DNA of 64,000 nucleotides from Saprospiraceae bacterium (GCA_016711125.1 JADJTQ010000006.1:124001-188000), one strand, 5' to 3'. Positions 47,200 to 58,703 are shown, counted from the first letter of the stretch. Program-made: numbers and translations. The notes: generated from the sequence alone by a model not told the origin.

Positions 47200-50100
47200 G
47201 TGAAATTGCAGCAGCAATTAGAAACCGCCACCGCTCAAATCAAGTTGCTGCAACGAGATCTGGAAGTCGAAGCTGCCCTCGAAAGATTTCGGTCACGAGT
47301 CCTTAGAATGCAAACAAGCAGTGAATTGGAAGAAATAACTGCTGTTATGCACCAGCAATTGGATGCTCTTTGTGTTGTCCCAGAAGGTGCTATGGTTTAT
47401 ATAGTGATCATAGACACTAACACTGATACAGCGATTCAATGGATTGTTACAGAGCGAACGCTGATAAGACCTCCGGAAGGTGAATTACGAGTCCCGATGA
47501 CTGAAGATCCCCGGTTAATCAAGACATATCAAGATTGGAAGCGAAAGGAACCTGTGTTGCTCCGGGATCTCAGTGGTGATGAATTAGAAGATTTTAAAAA
47601 ATATCTCAAGTCACTTCCTTCGCTTCTGGGACTTGAATCAGAACTTGATCAATGGCCTGACCGACTGGTTTGGTCAGAGGCAAGTTTTTCCAATGGTACG
47701 CTGGGCTTCATTTGCCAAACACCACTTCCCGCTGCTACCTTGGCCATTCTCATCCGGTTTTCAAAAGACTTTGATCTGGCCTATAACCGTTTCCTCGACC
47801 TCCAAAAAGCAGAAGCACAAGCCGATGAGGCCAGAATAGAAGCTGCTTTGGAAAAAGTCCGATCCCGTTCGCTAGCCATGCATAAAAGCGATGAACTTTG
47901 GGAAATTGTGAAAGTGATATTTGAGAAATTGATGGAACTAAATTTTGCTATTGATGGGGGTGCTTTTATTGCTATACCAGTTGACAACTCAAAAGATCAG
48001 GATATATGGGTTGGAGACGACCAAGCCGAATACCCATCCTGTTTCAGAACACCTTTTTTTGAGACTCCTGTGGTACTGGATATCTGGAATGCAAAAGAAT
48101 CCGGAGAGGATTTTATATCCAAAACTTATTCCTTCGAAGAAAAAAATACATGGTTCAAGTATGCCTTTGAAAATACTGAGTTTAAGACACTGCCGGATGA
48201 TTTTAAGAAATGGATTTTGGAACAAGATAACCTCACCCAAGCATTTGCCATTCAAAAGCACTCGAGCCTTGGCATCCACTTTCATCACCAAAGGAGGCTT
48301 ACCGAAAATGAAATTGATATTCTGAAAAGATTTTCACGGGTTTTTGAACAGAGTTATGTTAGATTTCTCGATCTGCAAAAGGCAGAAGGACAAGCCAGGG
48401 AAGCTCAGATCCAACTGGCATTGGAGAAGGTTCGTGTCAGAAGCCTCGCCATGAAGTCGAGCGATGAACTGTTGGAAGCATCTGATGTAATGCTGACAGA
48501 ACTTGAAAGATTATCGATCAGTGCTCTTCGTATCGGCATCTGTACCATTGATGGTAAAACGGAGGCTGCAGAAATATGGTCACGATCAGAAACTAAAGAA
48601 GGAAAGGGAAGTAAAATACTGGGAGTTGTACCCAAAGGCACGCACCCGGTTTTTGATAATATGGTCAATGCCTGGAGGGAAAAGAAGCCATATTATTCAA
48701 GTGCCCGAAAGGGCGAGGAAGTAGGCGATTACTATAAACGACTCTCGGTCTATCTGTCTTATCCATTACCGGAGAAATTTAATGAGCAGGAAGCGATCTC
48801 AGCATTCTTTTTTCATGAAGGTTCACTTAATGTGGTATCGCTTCATCCCTTAGCAGTGGATGAGCATGAGATCATGATACGTTTTGCCAATGTATTCGGT
48901 CAGATCTACCGGAGGTTCCTCGATCTTCAAAAAGCTGAAGCACAGGCAAGAGAAGCTCAGATAGAGGTGGCATTGGAAAGGGTGCGCTCACGATCGATGG
49001 CCATGCACAAGAGCGATGAGTTACAGGAGGTGATTGAAATCGTTTTTGATCAAATTTTAAAACTGGGCGTACTGGCCGAGGCTGCAAACTTTTTAATATT
49101 TAATTATGAAAATAAAGACGTACTCTGTTGGGTAGCATCACCGACCCAAAAATTTCACAGGAGTTGGTATGTTCCATACACGGATACTTATCCTGTGAAT
49201 GCACTTTGGATGGAAATGGAAAACGGAAATGATTCATTTATGGCAAGTTGCTCATTTGAGCAAAAGAATAAATGGTTTAACTGGGCCTTTGAACATTCCG
49301 ATTTCAAATACCTTCTTGATGACAGGAAGGAGTCTATTCTAAAGAGCAAATTCTGGACGCCTTCCTATGCATGGGTAAAGTACACCGGAATTCAGCTCAA
49401 CAGTTTTTCACGAGAATCATTTACTGAAAATGAAAATGAAGTCCTAAAACGCTTTGCAAAAGTATTTGAACAAACCTATACCCGTTTTCTCGATCTCCAA
49501 AAAGCTGAAGCACAAACCCGCGAGGCGCAGATTGAAGCGTCACTGGAACGCGTTAGGGCCAAAGCCATGGCCATGCATACCAGTGAAGCAGTTGGAGGGG
49601 CCATCTCTGTTCTGTTTCATGAATTGGAAAATTTAGGCAGCAAACCAATGCGATGCGGGATCCTCGTCTTTACAGAAAACACGACTATGCAAACCTGGAC
49701 TACTTCTACGGAAGGAGTTGATCAGACAGTGAATATTTCGGGTGAAATAGATATGACGCTTCATCCTCTCACTCAGGGAGTTTTTAACCACTGGAAATCA
49801 GGAGAAAAATTATTTAAATACACTTTAGAAGGACAGGATGCTACAGATTATTACCAGGCTCTTGACCAATCTCCGAACTATAAATTACCTGTACGATCGG
49901 TGCCGAAAGATAAGCACTATCTCAGTGTATTTCTATTTAAAGAAGGAGGACTATTTGTTTTTACAAAAAATCCTATTATTTCGGTTGAGGAAAATCTTTA
50001 CCAACGCTTTACCAACGTCTTTACCCTGACTTACCGCCGATACCAGGATTTGAAAGCGGCAGAATTACGAGCTAAGGAGGCGGTCAAACAATCTTCACTC

Positions 50101-51478
50101 GACAGGGTTCGTGGTGAAGTTTCCAGTATGCGTACCAAGGACGATTTAAACCGTATTACACCTTTGGTCTGGAAGGAACTGAATACACTGGGCGTTCCAT
50201 TTATCCGTTGCGGTGTGTTTATTATTGATGAAAAAGAAAATCTAATCCATACGTATTTATCAACTCCTGATGGTCTTGCCATTGGAACATTCCATATACC
50301 CCTTGATGAACCCGGAAGTCTGGCCATAGCCATTGATCACTGGCGCCAACAGAAGATGTTTGTCACCTTTTGGGGGGAGAAGGAATTTAAAGTTCAAGCG
50401 GATCAACTGGTTGAGCAAGGAGCCATTGCCACACCTGAGCAGTATTTAAATTCCATTCCGAAGGATGGCTTTCATCTGCATTTTTCACCCTTTAGTCAGG
50501 GAATGCTCTATGTAGGCAGCATGACACCTTTACAGTCCGATGATCTTCAATTGGTCCAGGCATTGACGAATACCTTCTCAGTGGCATATGCCCGATATGA
50601 AGATTTTAGTAGGCTCGAAGAAGCCAAGAAAAGTGTAGATGCTACGCTCCTTGAATTAAAATCAACCCAAGCCCAACTCATTCAATCTGAAAAAATGGCA
50701 TCACTTGGTGAGCTCACGGCCGGTATAGCCCACGAGATTCAAAACCCATTGAATTTTGTCAATAATTTCTCCGAAGTAAATGAAGAATTAATCCATGAAT
50801 TAGTTCATGAATTAAATCTGGGTAATTTGAATGAGGTAAAAAGCATAATCGCTGATCTCATTCAAAACGAGGAAAAATTAAACACCACGGCAAGCGCGCT
50901 GAAGCAATTGTCAAATCGATGCTACAGCATTCTCGCACTAGTGAAGGCCAAAAAGAACCAACAGATATCAATAGCCTTTGCGACGAATATTTACGACTGG
51001 CTTACCATGGCTTTAGAGCCAAAGACAAATCATTTAGTGTGACTATCGAAACTCACTTTGACCCAAATTTGCCCAGGGTAGAGATCATTCCTCAGGATAT
51101 TGGCCGGGTGATTTTGAATTTAGTGAATAATGGATTTCAAGCTCTGTCCGACGTAGCCTTAGCGAAGGCGGACCCTGATTATGCACCCCTAGTCTCGATC
51201 ACTACAAAACTATCCCCCTTGAGGGGTCAGGGGGTGGATTCCTCCGGGAGTACGTTTATCCAAATCACCATCTCCGACAATGGTCCTGGTATCCCTGCCG
51301 GTATCAAAGACAAAATCTTCCAGCCATTTTTCACCACCAAACCTACGGGACAGGGGACTGGCTTGGGATTATCGCTATCTTACGATATTATAAAAGCCCA
51401 TGGTGGTGAGTTGACGCTAGTGTCACAAAAAGTTCTGGGTGCCACATCACTATTACTATTCCAATTAATTACGATTGA
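47200..51478 (+). CDS. Giant multi-module sensor histidine kinase (6 sensory modules), K1, two frameshifts
   Basis: About 1,426 aa after reconstruction; no membrane segment. A start at GTG 47200 is used, but ATG 47154 (MTKKKK) would be in frame if the A13 run 47160-47172 changed by one base. It holds six sensory modules, opened by DLEVEAALERFRSR, EAALEKVRSRSLAMHKSDEL and so on, each ~185 aa. The kinase core has GELTAGIAHEIQNPLNF (His ~1178), DIGRVILNLVNNGF, DNGPGIP and FFTTKPTGQGTGLGLSLSYDI. Missing bases in the A run 50873-50877 and at 51427-51432 break the frame. TGA 51476-51478 ends one base before the next ATG, indicating an operon. Confidence 0.8.
51147..51172. repeat. Palindromic insertion in K1 (loop A)
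   Basis: TCCGAC...GGCGGA ends surround an inner GCCTT AGCG AAGGC hairpin. The segment encodes SDVALAKAD, inserted between the N-box (NNGFQAL) and the strand YAPLVSITT. Confidence 0.6.
51213..51258. repeat. Palindromic insertion in K1 (loop B)
   Basis: CCCCCTTGAGGGG and a following GGGGGTGGA motif encode SPLRGQGVDSSGST between TTKL and FIQITISDNGPG. The giant kinase at 16-21 kb has no such segment. Confidence 0.6.
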
Positions 51479-51479
51479 G

Positions 51480-53501
51480 ATGGTAAAGAGAATCCTCCTT
51501 TATTTAGTGCTAATTTTTTTATGCGGAAATTCCTTTGCTCAAAATGGTATTCAAAATTTGCTGGGCCATATCGACAGTTTAAAGCAAGAATTGGCGGTTG
51601 CCCTCAGTGTCGAACAGAAAATACCTATTCTGAATCAGATAAGTGCACGATATCTTTATTCTAGTCCTGATTCAACCTTAAAGTACGCTGGATTAGCCCT
51701 GCAATTAAGTGAGGAAAGTGAGCAGAACGGTTCCCAAATTCGCGCCCTGGGATTTTTAGGGGAAGCGTATATAAACAAAGCTAATTTACCCAGGACTTTG
51801 GAATTAGGTCTTCGGGCCATCGAACTAAATGGAAGCACTCAGCCTGAGCATTCATATTTGGGTCCAACATATTTTAACCTGGCTGAATTATATACTCAAT
51901 TAGAAGAGTATCAGAAGGCAATCTTCTACTGCCACAAGATGCTGGAAATAGGAGAGAAGAACCCAGAAGATCAAGTCGCAGCTGCTTGGGGTCATCTTCT
52001 GAAGGCCCAGATTTATGAGAAATTAGGTGAGATAGACTCTGCCTTTATAGCTCTTCAAAGAGCTTACGAGGGATTTCAAAATACAAAGGACCATTTCTAC
52101 AGCGAGTTCTACGAGGTTTGGCCTGGCTGGTTCAATCTTCGATCCAGACTATACTTGGGACAAAAAAGAGATTCATTGGCACTGGCCGATCTTTATACCG
52201 TACTACAAATGACTGATGGGAATAATGAATTTTATCACTCAGCCAATACCTACAATGATCTTTCACTTTACTATAAGAAATCAGGTCAATTAGATTCGTC
52301 CATCTACTATGCTGAAAAGGGCCTGGATGTTGCTAATAGGATTTCTTACACCCAAGGAATTCTCAGTGCTTGCAAAATACTGGCTGAGCAATATGAATTA
52401 AATGACTCACGGAAAGCACTCTACTATTTTAAGTTAGCTACTGAAAATCAAGGCAAACTATACGGTGCCGGCAATATTCAGATTATGTCGGACATGATAG
52501 CGAAAGATGAAGCTCGGCGGCAGCAGATTCAGATGACTGAAATCAATTACCGAAATCGACTGAAACAATATTTGTTATTAGCGGGGTTGTTTACCATTTT
52601 GGTGGTGGCAATCATTCTTTTTAGAAATTATTGGAAGAGCAAAGCATCTAATCTGATCTTGGAAAATACACTTTCCAATTTGAAAGCCACCCAAGGCCAA
52701 CTCATTCAATCCGAAAAAATGGCAAGCCTTGGTGAGCTCACCGCCGGCATCGCCCACGAAATTCAAAATCCTTTAAATTTTGTCAATAATTTCTCTGAGG
52801 TCAGTGGTGAATTGATTGCTGAAGCAAGAGACGAGTTAGAGAAAGGTGACATTAAGGAGGCAAAAGAAATTCTCACCGGATTGTCTCAAAATCTCGAAAA
52901 AATAAATCACCACGGTCAGCGCGCAAGTAGCATCGTCAAAGGCATGCTGGATCACTCAAGGTCTTCCGCGGGAGAAAAGATTCCTACAGATATAAATCAA
53001 ATGTGTGATGAATATTTAAGATTAGCCTACCATGGTATGCGGGCCAAAGACAAGTCATTTAATGTTGATTTTAAAACCGAATTTGACGAGTCGATACCCA
53101 AAATTAGTGTGATCCCTCAGGATATTGGCCGGGTGATTTTGAATTTAGTGAATAATGGATTTCAAGCTCTGTCCGACGTAGCCTTGGCGAAGTCGGACCC
53201 TGATTATAAACCAACAGTCTCCGTCAGCACCAAGTTGTCCCCCGCTGGCGGGGGTGCAGGGGGTGGACAATTATCAATGGTGCAAATAACCATCTCCGAC
53301 AATGGCCCTGGTATTCCGGACGATATCAAAGATAAAATCTTCCAACCCTTTTTTACTACCAAGCCAGCCGGACAAGGTACCGGGCTGGGTTTGAGCTTAA
53401 GTTATGATATTGTGAAAGCACATGGAGGAGAGTTGAAAGTAGAAACGAAGGAGGGGGAAGGGTGTAATTTTATGATTTATTTGCCAGTAGGAACTGAGTA
53501 G
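51480..53501 (+). CDS. TPR sensor histidine kinase, K2
   Basis: 673 aa. A signal-like start (LLYLVLIFLCGNSFAQ) suggests an extracytoplasmic TPR region of about 330 residues (SSPDSTLKYAGLAL, LGPTYFNLAELYTQLEEYQKAIFYCHKML, YHSANTYNDLSLYYKKSGQLDSSIYYAEKGL). A single membrane segment, YLLLAGLFTILVVAIILF (~365-382), follows. The H-box is GELTAGIAHEIQNPLNF (His ~420), with N-box DIGRVILNLVNNGF, DNGPGIP and FFTTKPAGQGTGLGLSLSYDI. No receiver domain. It begins one base after K1 ends and probably shares its transcript. The ligand is unknown. Confidence 0.85.
   Translation: MVKRILLYLVLIFLCGNSFAQNGIQNLLGHIDSLKQELAVALSVEQKIPILNQISARYLYSSPDSTLKYAGLALQLSEESEQNGSQIRALGFLGEAYINKANLPRTLELGLRAIELNGSTQPEHSYLGPTYFNLAELYTQLEEYQKAIFYCHKMLEIGEKNPEDQVAAAWGHLLKAQIYEKLGEIDSAFIALQRAYEGFQNTKDHFYSEFYEVWPGWFNLRSRLYLGQKRDSLALADLYTVLQMTDGNNEFYHSANTYNDLSLYYKKSGQLDSSIYYAEKGLDVANRISYTQGILSACKILAEQYELNDSRKALYYFKLATENQGKLYGAGNIQIMSDMIAKDEARRQQIQMTEINYRNRLKQYLLLAGLFTILVVAIILFRNYWKSKASNLILENTLSNLKATQGQLIQSEKMASLGELTAGIAHEIQNPLNFVNNFSEVSGELIAEARDELEKGDIKEAKEILTGLSQNLEKINHHGQRASSIVKGMLDHSRSSAGEKIPTDINQMCDEYLRLAYHGMRAKDKSFNVDFKTEFDESIPKISVIPQDIGRVILNLVNNGFQALSDVALAKSDPDYKPTVSVSTKLSPAGGGAGGGQLSMVQITISDNGPGIPDDIKDKIFQPFFTTKPAGQGTGLGLSLSYDIVKAHGGELKVETKEGEGCNFMIYLPVGTE
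53172..53197. repeat. Palindromic insertion in K2 (loop A)
   Basis: TCCGAC and GTCGGA are exact inverted ends of a 26-bp segment encoding SDVALAKSD at the same place as in K1. Confidence 0.6.
53235..53270. repeat. Palindromic insertion in K2 (loop B)
   Basis: CCCCCGC TGG CGGGGGTG and a following GGGGGTGGA motif encode SPAGGGAGGGQLS at the loop between TKL and VQITISDNGPG. Confidence 0.55.
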
Positions 53502-53504
53502 AAT

Positions 53505-56093
53505 ATGAATCGTTTTGTGATCTTTTTTTCGTTGTGCTACACATTCAATTTGTTGGCTCAGGACACTCATACACTAAAGCAAGAAGGACCAGACAGTTTA
53601 ACCGTTCCTATTGGTGACTTTTCTGAAAAGGACACGAACCGTGTCATGTAATTAATTGATTACGCTGAAAAATGTTTTCATGGTCTGGATTTTATCAATG
53701 GCTTAAGAGCAGTCACTGAAGCAAGACTCTTATCAAGGAAGCAGAATTTTTCTAATGGAGAGGGATTGTACATGAAAAGCATGGCGCTTTTCAATCAGTG
53801 TGCAATTCCAGGTGATGCCTTTTTTAAAAATATGGATGTTTATTATGAGGTGTATGGCAATAGACTTTCAAGACAATATTCGAACTTTGATATTTTTGGA
53901 GGGTTGATAAGATCGTTTGATAAAGGAGGAATTGAACTCGACAGTACTATCCAAAAATTGGAAAAAGCACGATTATATTTTGATGGTCCTAATGATACTG
54001 AAATAGTCGCTAATATCGAAAATGCCCTTTACCAAACCACCAAAGATCGTGACTGGGATGCATCAGCTGAGCATCTGAGCTTGGCCAGAGATCTATTTCA
54101 TAGTGTGGGCCTTACATATTACGAGGTGATGATTCTGTCGAGAGAAGTTAATTCACTTTGGGAGCAGGGGAAGTATGAGGATTCAAGGGCCTTAGAAAGT
54201 AGATTGATAGATATTTATACAGGGGAAATTGATCCCTTCTTAAAGGCTCTGTATGCTTCTATTCTTGGAAGGACATATGGCTATAATTCCAGAGCAAATC
54301 TAGGGCTGGAGTTCTTTTTTGAAGCGGAGGAACTACTGGAAAATCTAGGTGAAAAAGACCTTTTGAAGGATATTTACTTGGGAATCGCCGGAGTTTATCA
54401 ATGGTATATTAGAGATGCGGAAAAGGCACTCGAGTACGGGCACAAAGAGATGAATCTTCGGAGGGAAATTGGATTTGATAAAGGAATACAGTTTAGCTAT
54501 TTATTGAATTCGGAGAGTTTATTGATGCTTGATAAAGCTGAGGAAATTCCAGAAGATTACTGGGAATACCTTAGGGTTGGAGTGGCTGGTTCAATGGGAT
54601 GGTTTGATGCAGAAGTTCTTTGGCTAAGAGCAAATATTTTATTGAATGAAGGCAGGAGTGAGGAGGCTCAATTAGTGTTTCTGGAGTCGATGGCAACATA
54701 TCAATCTCTCGGTGACTTTAGAGGTAGTAGTGCTGTTGCCGTAGATCTTGCCAATTTATTCGATAACACCGGTGACCTGAAAAATGCAATCAAATTTGCT
54801 CTAATCTCATATGAGTGGGCTACAACAGTGAACTACCTATCGATTCAGTTTCGGGCAGCAGACTTATTAAGCACCTTATATGAGAAAGCAGGTATGAACG
54901 CGGCGGCTTATGAGTATTTAAAACAGTTTCGCGTGCTCAAAGATAGGGATGAAGCACTTAACAATGAGTCAAGGCGTTCAGAATTGGAAGTGCAGGCAAT
55001 ATTGAGAAAACGGCAACGTGAAATCGAGATGTTGCAAACTGAGAGCGAACTTAAGGAACAGGAAAATAGAAGCCAACGTATCTGGATATTCGGTGTTTTT
55101 GCGGCTTTAGTTTCTACTTTACTGATCACTTATATCTTGGTCAGAAGCAATCGTCAAAAGCAAAAAGCAAACTCAATTTTGGCATCGACACTTTCAACCC
55201 TCAAATCCACCCAATCCCAACTGATCCACTCAGAAAAAATGGCATCGCTGGGTGAACTCACGTCTGGTATCGCTCATGAAATACAAAATCCTTTAAATTT
55301 TGTGAATAATTTTTCGGAAGTAAATCAGGAATTAATTGCTGAATTACGAGATGAATTGAAAAATGGCAATTTGAAGGAGGTTGAAAATATTGTAGAGGAT
55401 CTTTTTCAAAATGAAGAGAAAATCAAACATCACGGGAAGAGAGCGGAGAGTATAGTAAGAAATATGCTGCAACACTCCCGGACAAGTTCCGGCCAAAAGG
55501 AACCAACGGACATTAATGCACTATGTGATGAATATTTACGACTCGCTTATCATGGCATGAGGGCCAAAGACAAGACATTTAATGCGACCATCGAAACGCA
55601 CTTAGATCCAGGTTTGCCCCTAGTCGAGGTCATCCCACAGGATATTGGCCGGGGCATATTAAATTTAGGCAATAATGCTTTTCAGGCTCTGTCCGACGTG
55701 GCCTCTGACTTCGCCAAGGCTTCGTCAGATAAATCAGCGGCGGCGGACTCTGATTTAAAACCACTTGTTTCGATAACCACAAAATTGTCCCACTTGAGGG
55801 TGCAGGTCGCCGCCGGCCAAAGCCTAAAGGCGACGGACGCGGTGGATTCCTCGATCAGCAATTTTATCCAAATCACCATCGCCGACAATGGTCCCGGCAT
55901 TCCCGAAAATATCAAAGAGAAAGTCTTTCAACCATTTTTTACCACTAAGCCTACTGGTCAAGGCACCGGTCTCGGACTATCCTTAAGTTATGACATTATC
56001 AAAGCGCATGGTGGGGAAATAATAGTAAAAACCGCAGAGGGAGAAGGTTCAGAATTTGTTATTAAGTTACCATTTGTAAAATATCCAGGATGA
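53505..56093 (+). CDS. TPR sensor histidine kinase, K3, with in-frame stop
   Basis: Reconstructed 862 aa from ATG 53505 (MNRFVIFFSLCYTFNLLAQ, a signal peptide), the ATG being four bases after the K2 stop. An in-frame TAA at 53649-53651 (codon 49) interrupts it in the otherwise continuous frame, at a place where TTA would fit. Downstream are TPR-like helices (~80-430), a coiled coil (QREIEMLQTESELKEQENRSQ), the membrane segment IWIFGVFAALVSTLLITYILV and the kinase core GELTSGIAHEIQNPLNF, DIGRGILNLGNNAF, DNGPGIP and FFTTKPTGQGTGLGLSL. If the stop is real, reinitiation at GTG/ATG near 53766 would remove the signal peptide. Confidence 0.75.
55688..55755. repeat. Palindromic insertion in K3 (loop A)
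   Basis: Starts GCTCTGTCCGACGTGGCC and continues with CTTCGCCAAGGCTTCG inverted segments and GGCGGCGGAC. It encodes SDVASDFAKASSDKSAAADS, the longest loop-A insert with an internal second unit. Confidence 0.5.
55785..55858. repeat. Nested palindromic insertion in K3 (loop B)
   Basis: The K1-type loop-B repeat is itself interrupted by a palindromic unit with ends GTCGCC and GGCGAC. One insertion appears to lie inside another, and the reading frame is kept. Confidence 0.55.
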
Positions 56094-58256
56094 AGATTTA
56101 TACGATCGCTTTTCACTTTGCATTTTTATCCAGCACTGCCTTTTGCCAGGATCACTCTGTTGACAAACTCCACGAACAACTTTCAAATACGGAAAATGAT
56201 ACACTCCGCATGACGATCGCAGCTGAGTCAGATATTTATTTTTACGGGAACAGGAAGCAGGATTCTTCATTATACTATTTTCACGTTGCGGAGAACATTG
56301 GTAAACAACTACTGTATACAAATACAGATATCTACAAAAGGCTGCTTTTATATTTCAATCAACCAGATACCATTCGGGTATTAACTATGGCTAAGCTCTG
56401 TAATTTGTACTCAACTACGAATTCAGATTCTGCCCTGTTTTTCGGACAAAAGGCACTTGATCTTTCACGACAAATAAAATATCCGAAAGGCGAGGTGAAT
56501 GCCTTGCTTGATTTGGCCCTGGCGATTTATAATATGGGTGACTACCCGAGATCAATGGAACTGTGTTTAAAAGGGTTACAGATTTCAGAAAAATACAATT
56601 TCATATTTCTAAAAGCCACGGCCTTCGACCATATAGGAAACATTTATCTGGATATGAAAGAATATTCAAAATGCATCAGCTATTACCACCAGTCAATGGA
56701 ATTTTGCCGGGGAGTAAATAATAACTACCTCTATAATATCGGGCAAGCAAATCTTCTTGCATCCTATTTAAGACTGAACCAACTGGATTCAGCGCTTTAT
56801 TATGGCCACCTTGCCGAGAAAAATGCAAGAACAATTAATTCTGATATCATATCATGGACTTTGCATTCCCTGGGTGAGGTGTATTTGCAAAAGGGAAACA
56901 GAACACTGGCAATAAAGTATTTTAAAGAAGGACTGGAAATTTCCTATAAGCAAAACAACGCCAAGATTGCAGCAGGAGTCAACCTTAGTTTAGCAAAATT
57001 ATACAAACAGAACAGCCAGCCTGATTCGTCTATCTTTTACGCCAGACATAGCCTCTCTGACGCCTTGCAGGGGAACTACTTTACTGAAATTATCGGAAGT
57101 GGTAACTTTTTGTCAGAATTGTACGAATCAATAGATACTAAAGAGGCACTTCATTATAGCAGAAAGGTAATAGCTGCTGAAGAAGACTTGTACAACCTGA
57201 ATAAAAAATATGCATTAAATAATATAACCGATTTTGATCAAAAAGAACGGGATTATGAAATTGAAGCAGAAACAACTGCTTACAAAAATAGGTTGAAACA
57301 ATATGCTTTGCTTACGGGTTTAGGTGTGTTCCTATTGGTTGCTTTTATTCTTTTTCGCAACAACCGTCAAAAAAATAAAGCAAATAATATTTTGGCGGAA
57401 ACATTGACTGATTTAAAATCCACCCAATCACAACTTATCCAATCAGAAAAAATGGCCAGTCTCGGTGAACTCACTGCAGGTATCGCTCATGAAATTCAAA
57501 ATCCATTAAACTTTGTCAATAATTTTTCGGAGGTCAGTAGTGAAATGCTAGAAGAACTCGACGAAGAGTTGGAGAAAGGAGCCCCTAGATGAAGTAAAAA
57601 TGATTTCAAAAGATCTCAAAGAAAACCTTGCAAAGATCAATCACCACGGAAAACGAGCCAGTGATATCGTCAAAGGAATGCTCGATCATTCACGGACTAG
57701 TTCAGGTGAAAAAGTGCCAACAGACATAAACCAATTATGCGATGAAAATTTACGACTAGCTTATCATGGGATGCGGGCCAAAGACAAATCATTTAATGCT
57801 GATTTTAAAACCGAATTTGACCAATCACTACCCAAAATTAATGTTATACCTCAGGATATTGGCAGAGTACTGCTTAACCTGATTAATAATGCTTTTCAAG
57901 CCTGTGCTGAGCGAAGTCGAGGTGCACTGGCCACCGTACCCTTAGCGAAGTCGGACCCTCATTTCGCACCCCTAGTGTCGATCACCACAAAACTAACCCC
58001 CTTGAGGGGGCTGGGGGTGGATTCCTCCGGGAGTACGTTTATCCAAATCTCCATATCCGACAACGGCCATGGCATCCCACCGGAAATAAAAGACAAAATA
58101 TTCCAGCCTTTCTTTACCACCAAACCCACTGGACAAGGCACGGGATTAGGGTTATCTTTAAGCTATGATATTATCAAGGCGCATGGGGGTGAATTGACGC
58201 TCGAAAGTAATGGGGGAGAAGTTACTGAGTTTATCATTCAATTGCCCATTGTCTGA
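56090..58256 (+). CDS. TPR sensor histidine kinase, K4, one frameshift
   Basis: 721 aa when one extra C in the run 57582-57585 is removed. Its ATG overlaps the K3 stop (ATGA). A signal (YTIAFHFAFLSSTAFCQ) precedes the TPR region, with units such as NALLDLALAIYNMGDYPRSMELCLKGL, FDHIGNIYLDMKEYSKCISYYHQSM, LNQLDSALYYGHLAEKNA and LHSLGEVYLQKGNRTLAIKYF. One membrane segment, YALLTGLGVFLLVAFILF, and then the core follow, with GELTAGIAHEIQNPLNF, DIGRVLLNLINNAF, DNGHGIP and FFTTKPTGQGTGLGLSLSYDI. The first glycine box has His instead of Pro. Translation is probably coupled to K3. Confidence 0.8.
57901..57957. repeat. Palindromic insertion in K4 (loop A)
   Basis: Contains CTGAGCGAAGTCGAGG and TTAGCGAAGTCGGA, forms that recur as short palindromic repeats in many bacterial genomes. 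It encodes CAERSRGALATVPLAKSD at the same loop as in the other kinases. Confidence 0.55.
57995..58035. repeat. Palindromic insertion in K4 (loop B)
   Basis: ACCCCCTTGAGGGGG with GGGGGTGGATTCCTCC encodes TPLRGLGVDSSGST. It is nearly the same sequence as in K1. Confidence 0.55.
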
Positions 58257-58292
58257 ATCACTGATTAAAAGGATTAAAGGATAACACGGATT

Positions 58293-58703
58293 ATGGAGTT
58301 GAAATATAAAGAGATCACCGAGAGGATCATAGGGGCTGCATTTGAAGTGCATAAATTTCTGGGCAATGGTTTTCAGGCCTGTCTGCCGAAGGGCAATATG
58401 GCCCGCAGGCTGGAAGTGATATATCAAAGAGCTTTTGCTTGGGAAATGTCACAAGTTGATCTCACCTTTAAAAGAGAGATTGAACAGGATATTTTCTATA
58501 AAGAACTGAGAGAACCGATCGGAGCCAGGAGAGCTGAATTTGTGGTGGAAGGAAAGGTATTGGTAGAACTAAAAGCATGGAAGGAACTGGAAGATGTCTA
58601 TTTAGCGCAGGCATTAAACTACCTGAAAGTGTATAGACTTGAAGTCACGCTACTGATAAATTTTGGTAGTAAGAGCATGCAAATTAAACGAATGGTATTA
58701 TGA
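58293..58703 (+). CDS. GxxExxY protein (PDDEXK-like), copy 1
   Basis: 136 aa. The family start MELKYKEITERIIGAAFEVHKFLGNGF is followed by a 12-residue insertion (ACLPKGNMARRL) exactly inside the signature, which would read GNGFQEVIYQRAL without it. Later landmarks are FYKELREPIG, RRAEFVVEGKVLVELK (the ELK of the PD-(D/E)xK core is kept; the usual Asp is Glu), LAQALNYLK and LLINFGSKSMQIKR. Function in cells is unknown. It lies between a complete kinase end and a detached kinase tail. Confidence 0.85.
   Translation: MELKYKEITERIIGAAFEVHKFLGNGFQACLPKGNMARRLEVIYQRAFAWEMSQVDLTFKREIEQDIFYKELREPIGARRAEFVVEGKVLVELKAWKELEDVYLAQALNYLKVYRLEVTLLINFGSKSMQIKRMVL
58376..58411. repeat. 36-bp in-frame palindromic insertion in GxxExxY copy 1
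   Basis: Ends GCC / GGC, middle TGC / GCA and core GGGC / GCCC can pair with two bulges on the 5' side. The length is exactly 12 codons. It has split the GFQ-EVIY signature. Confidence 0.55.
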
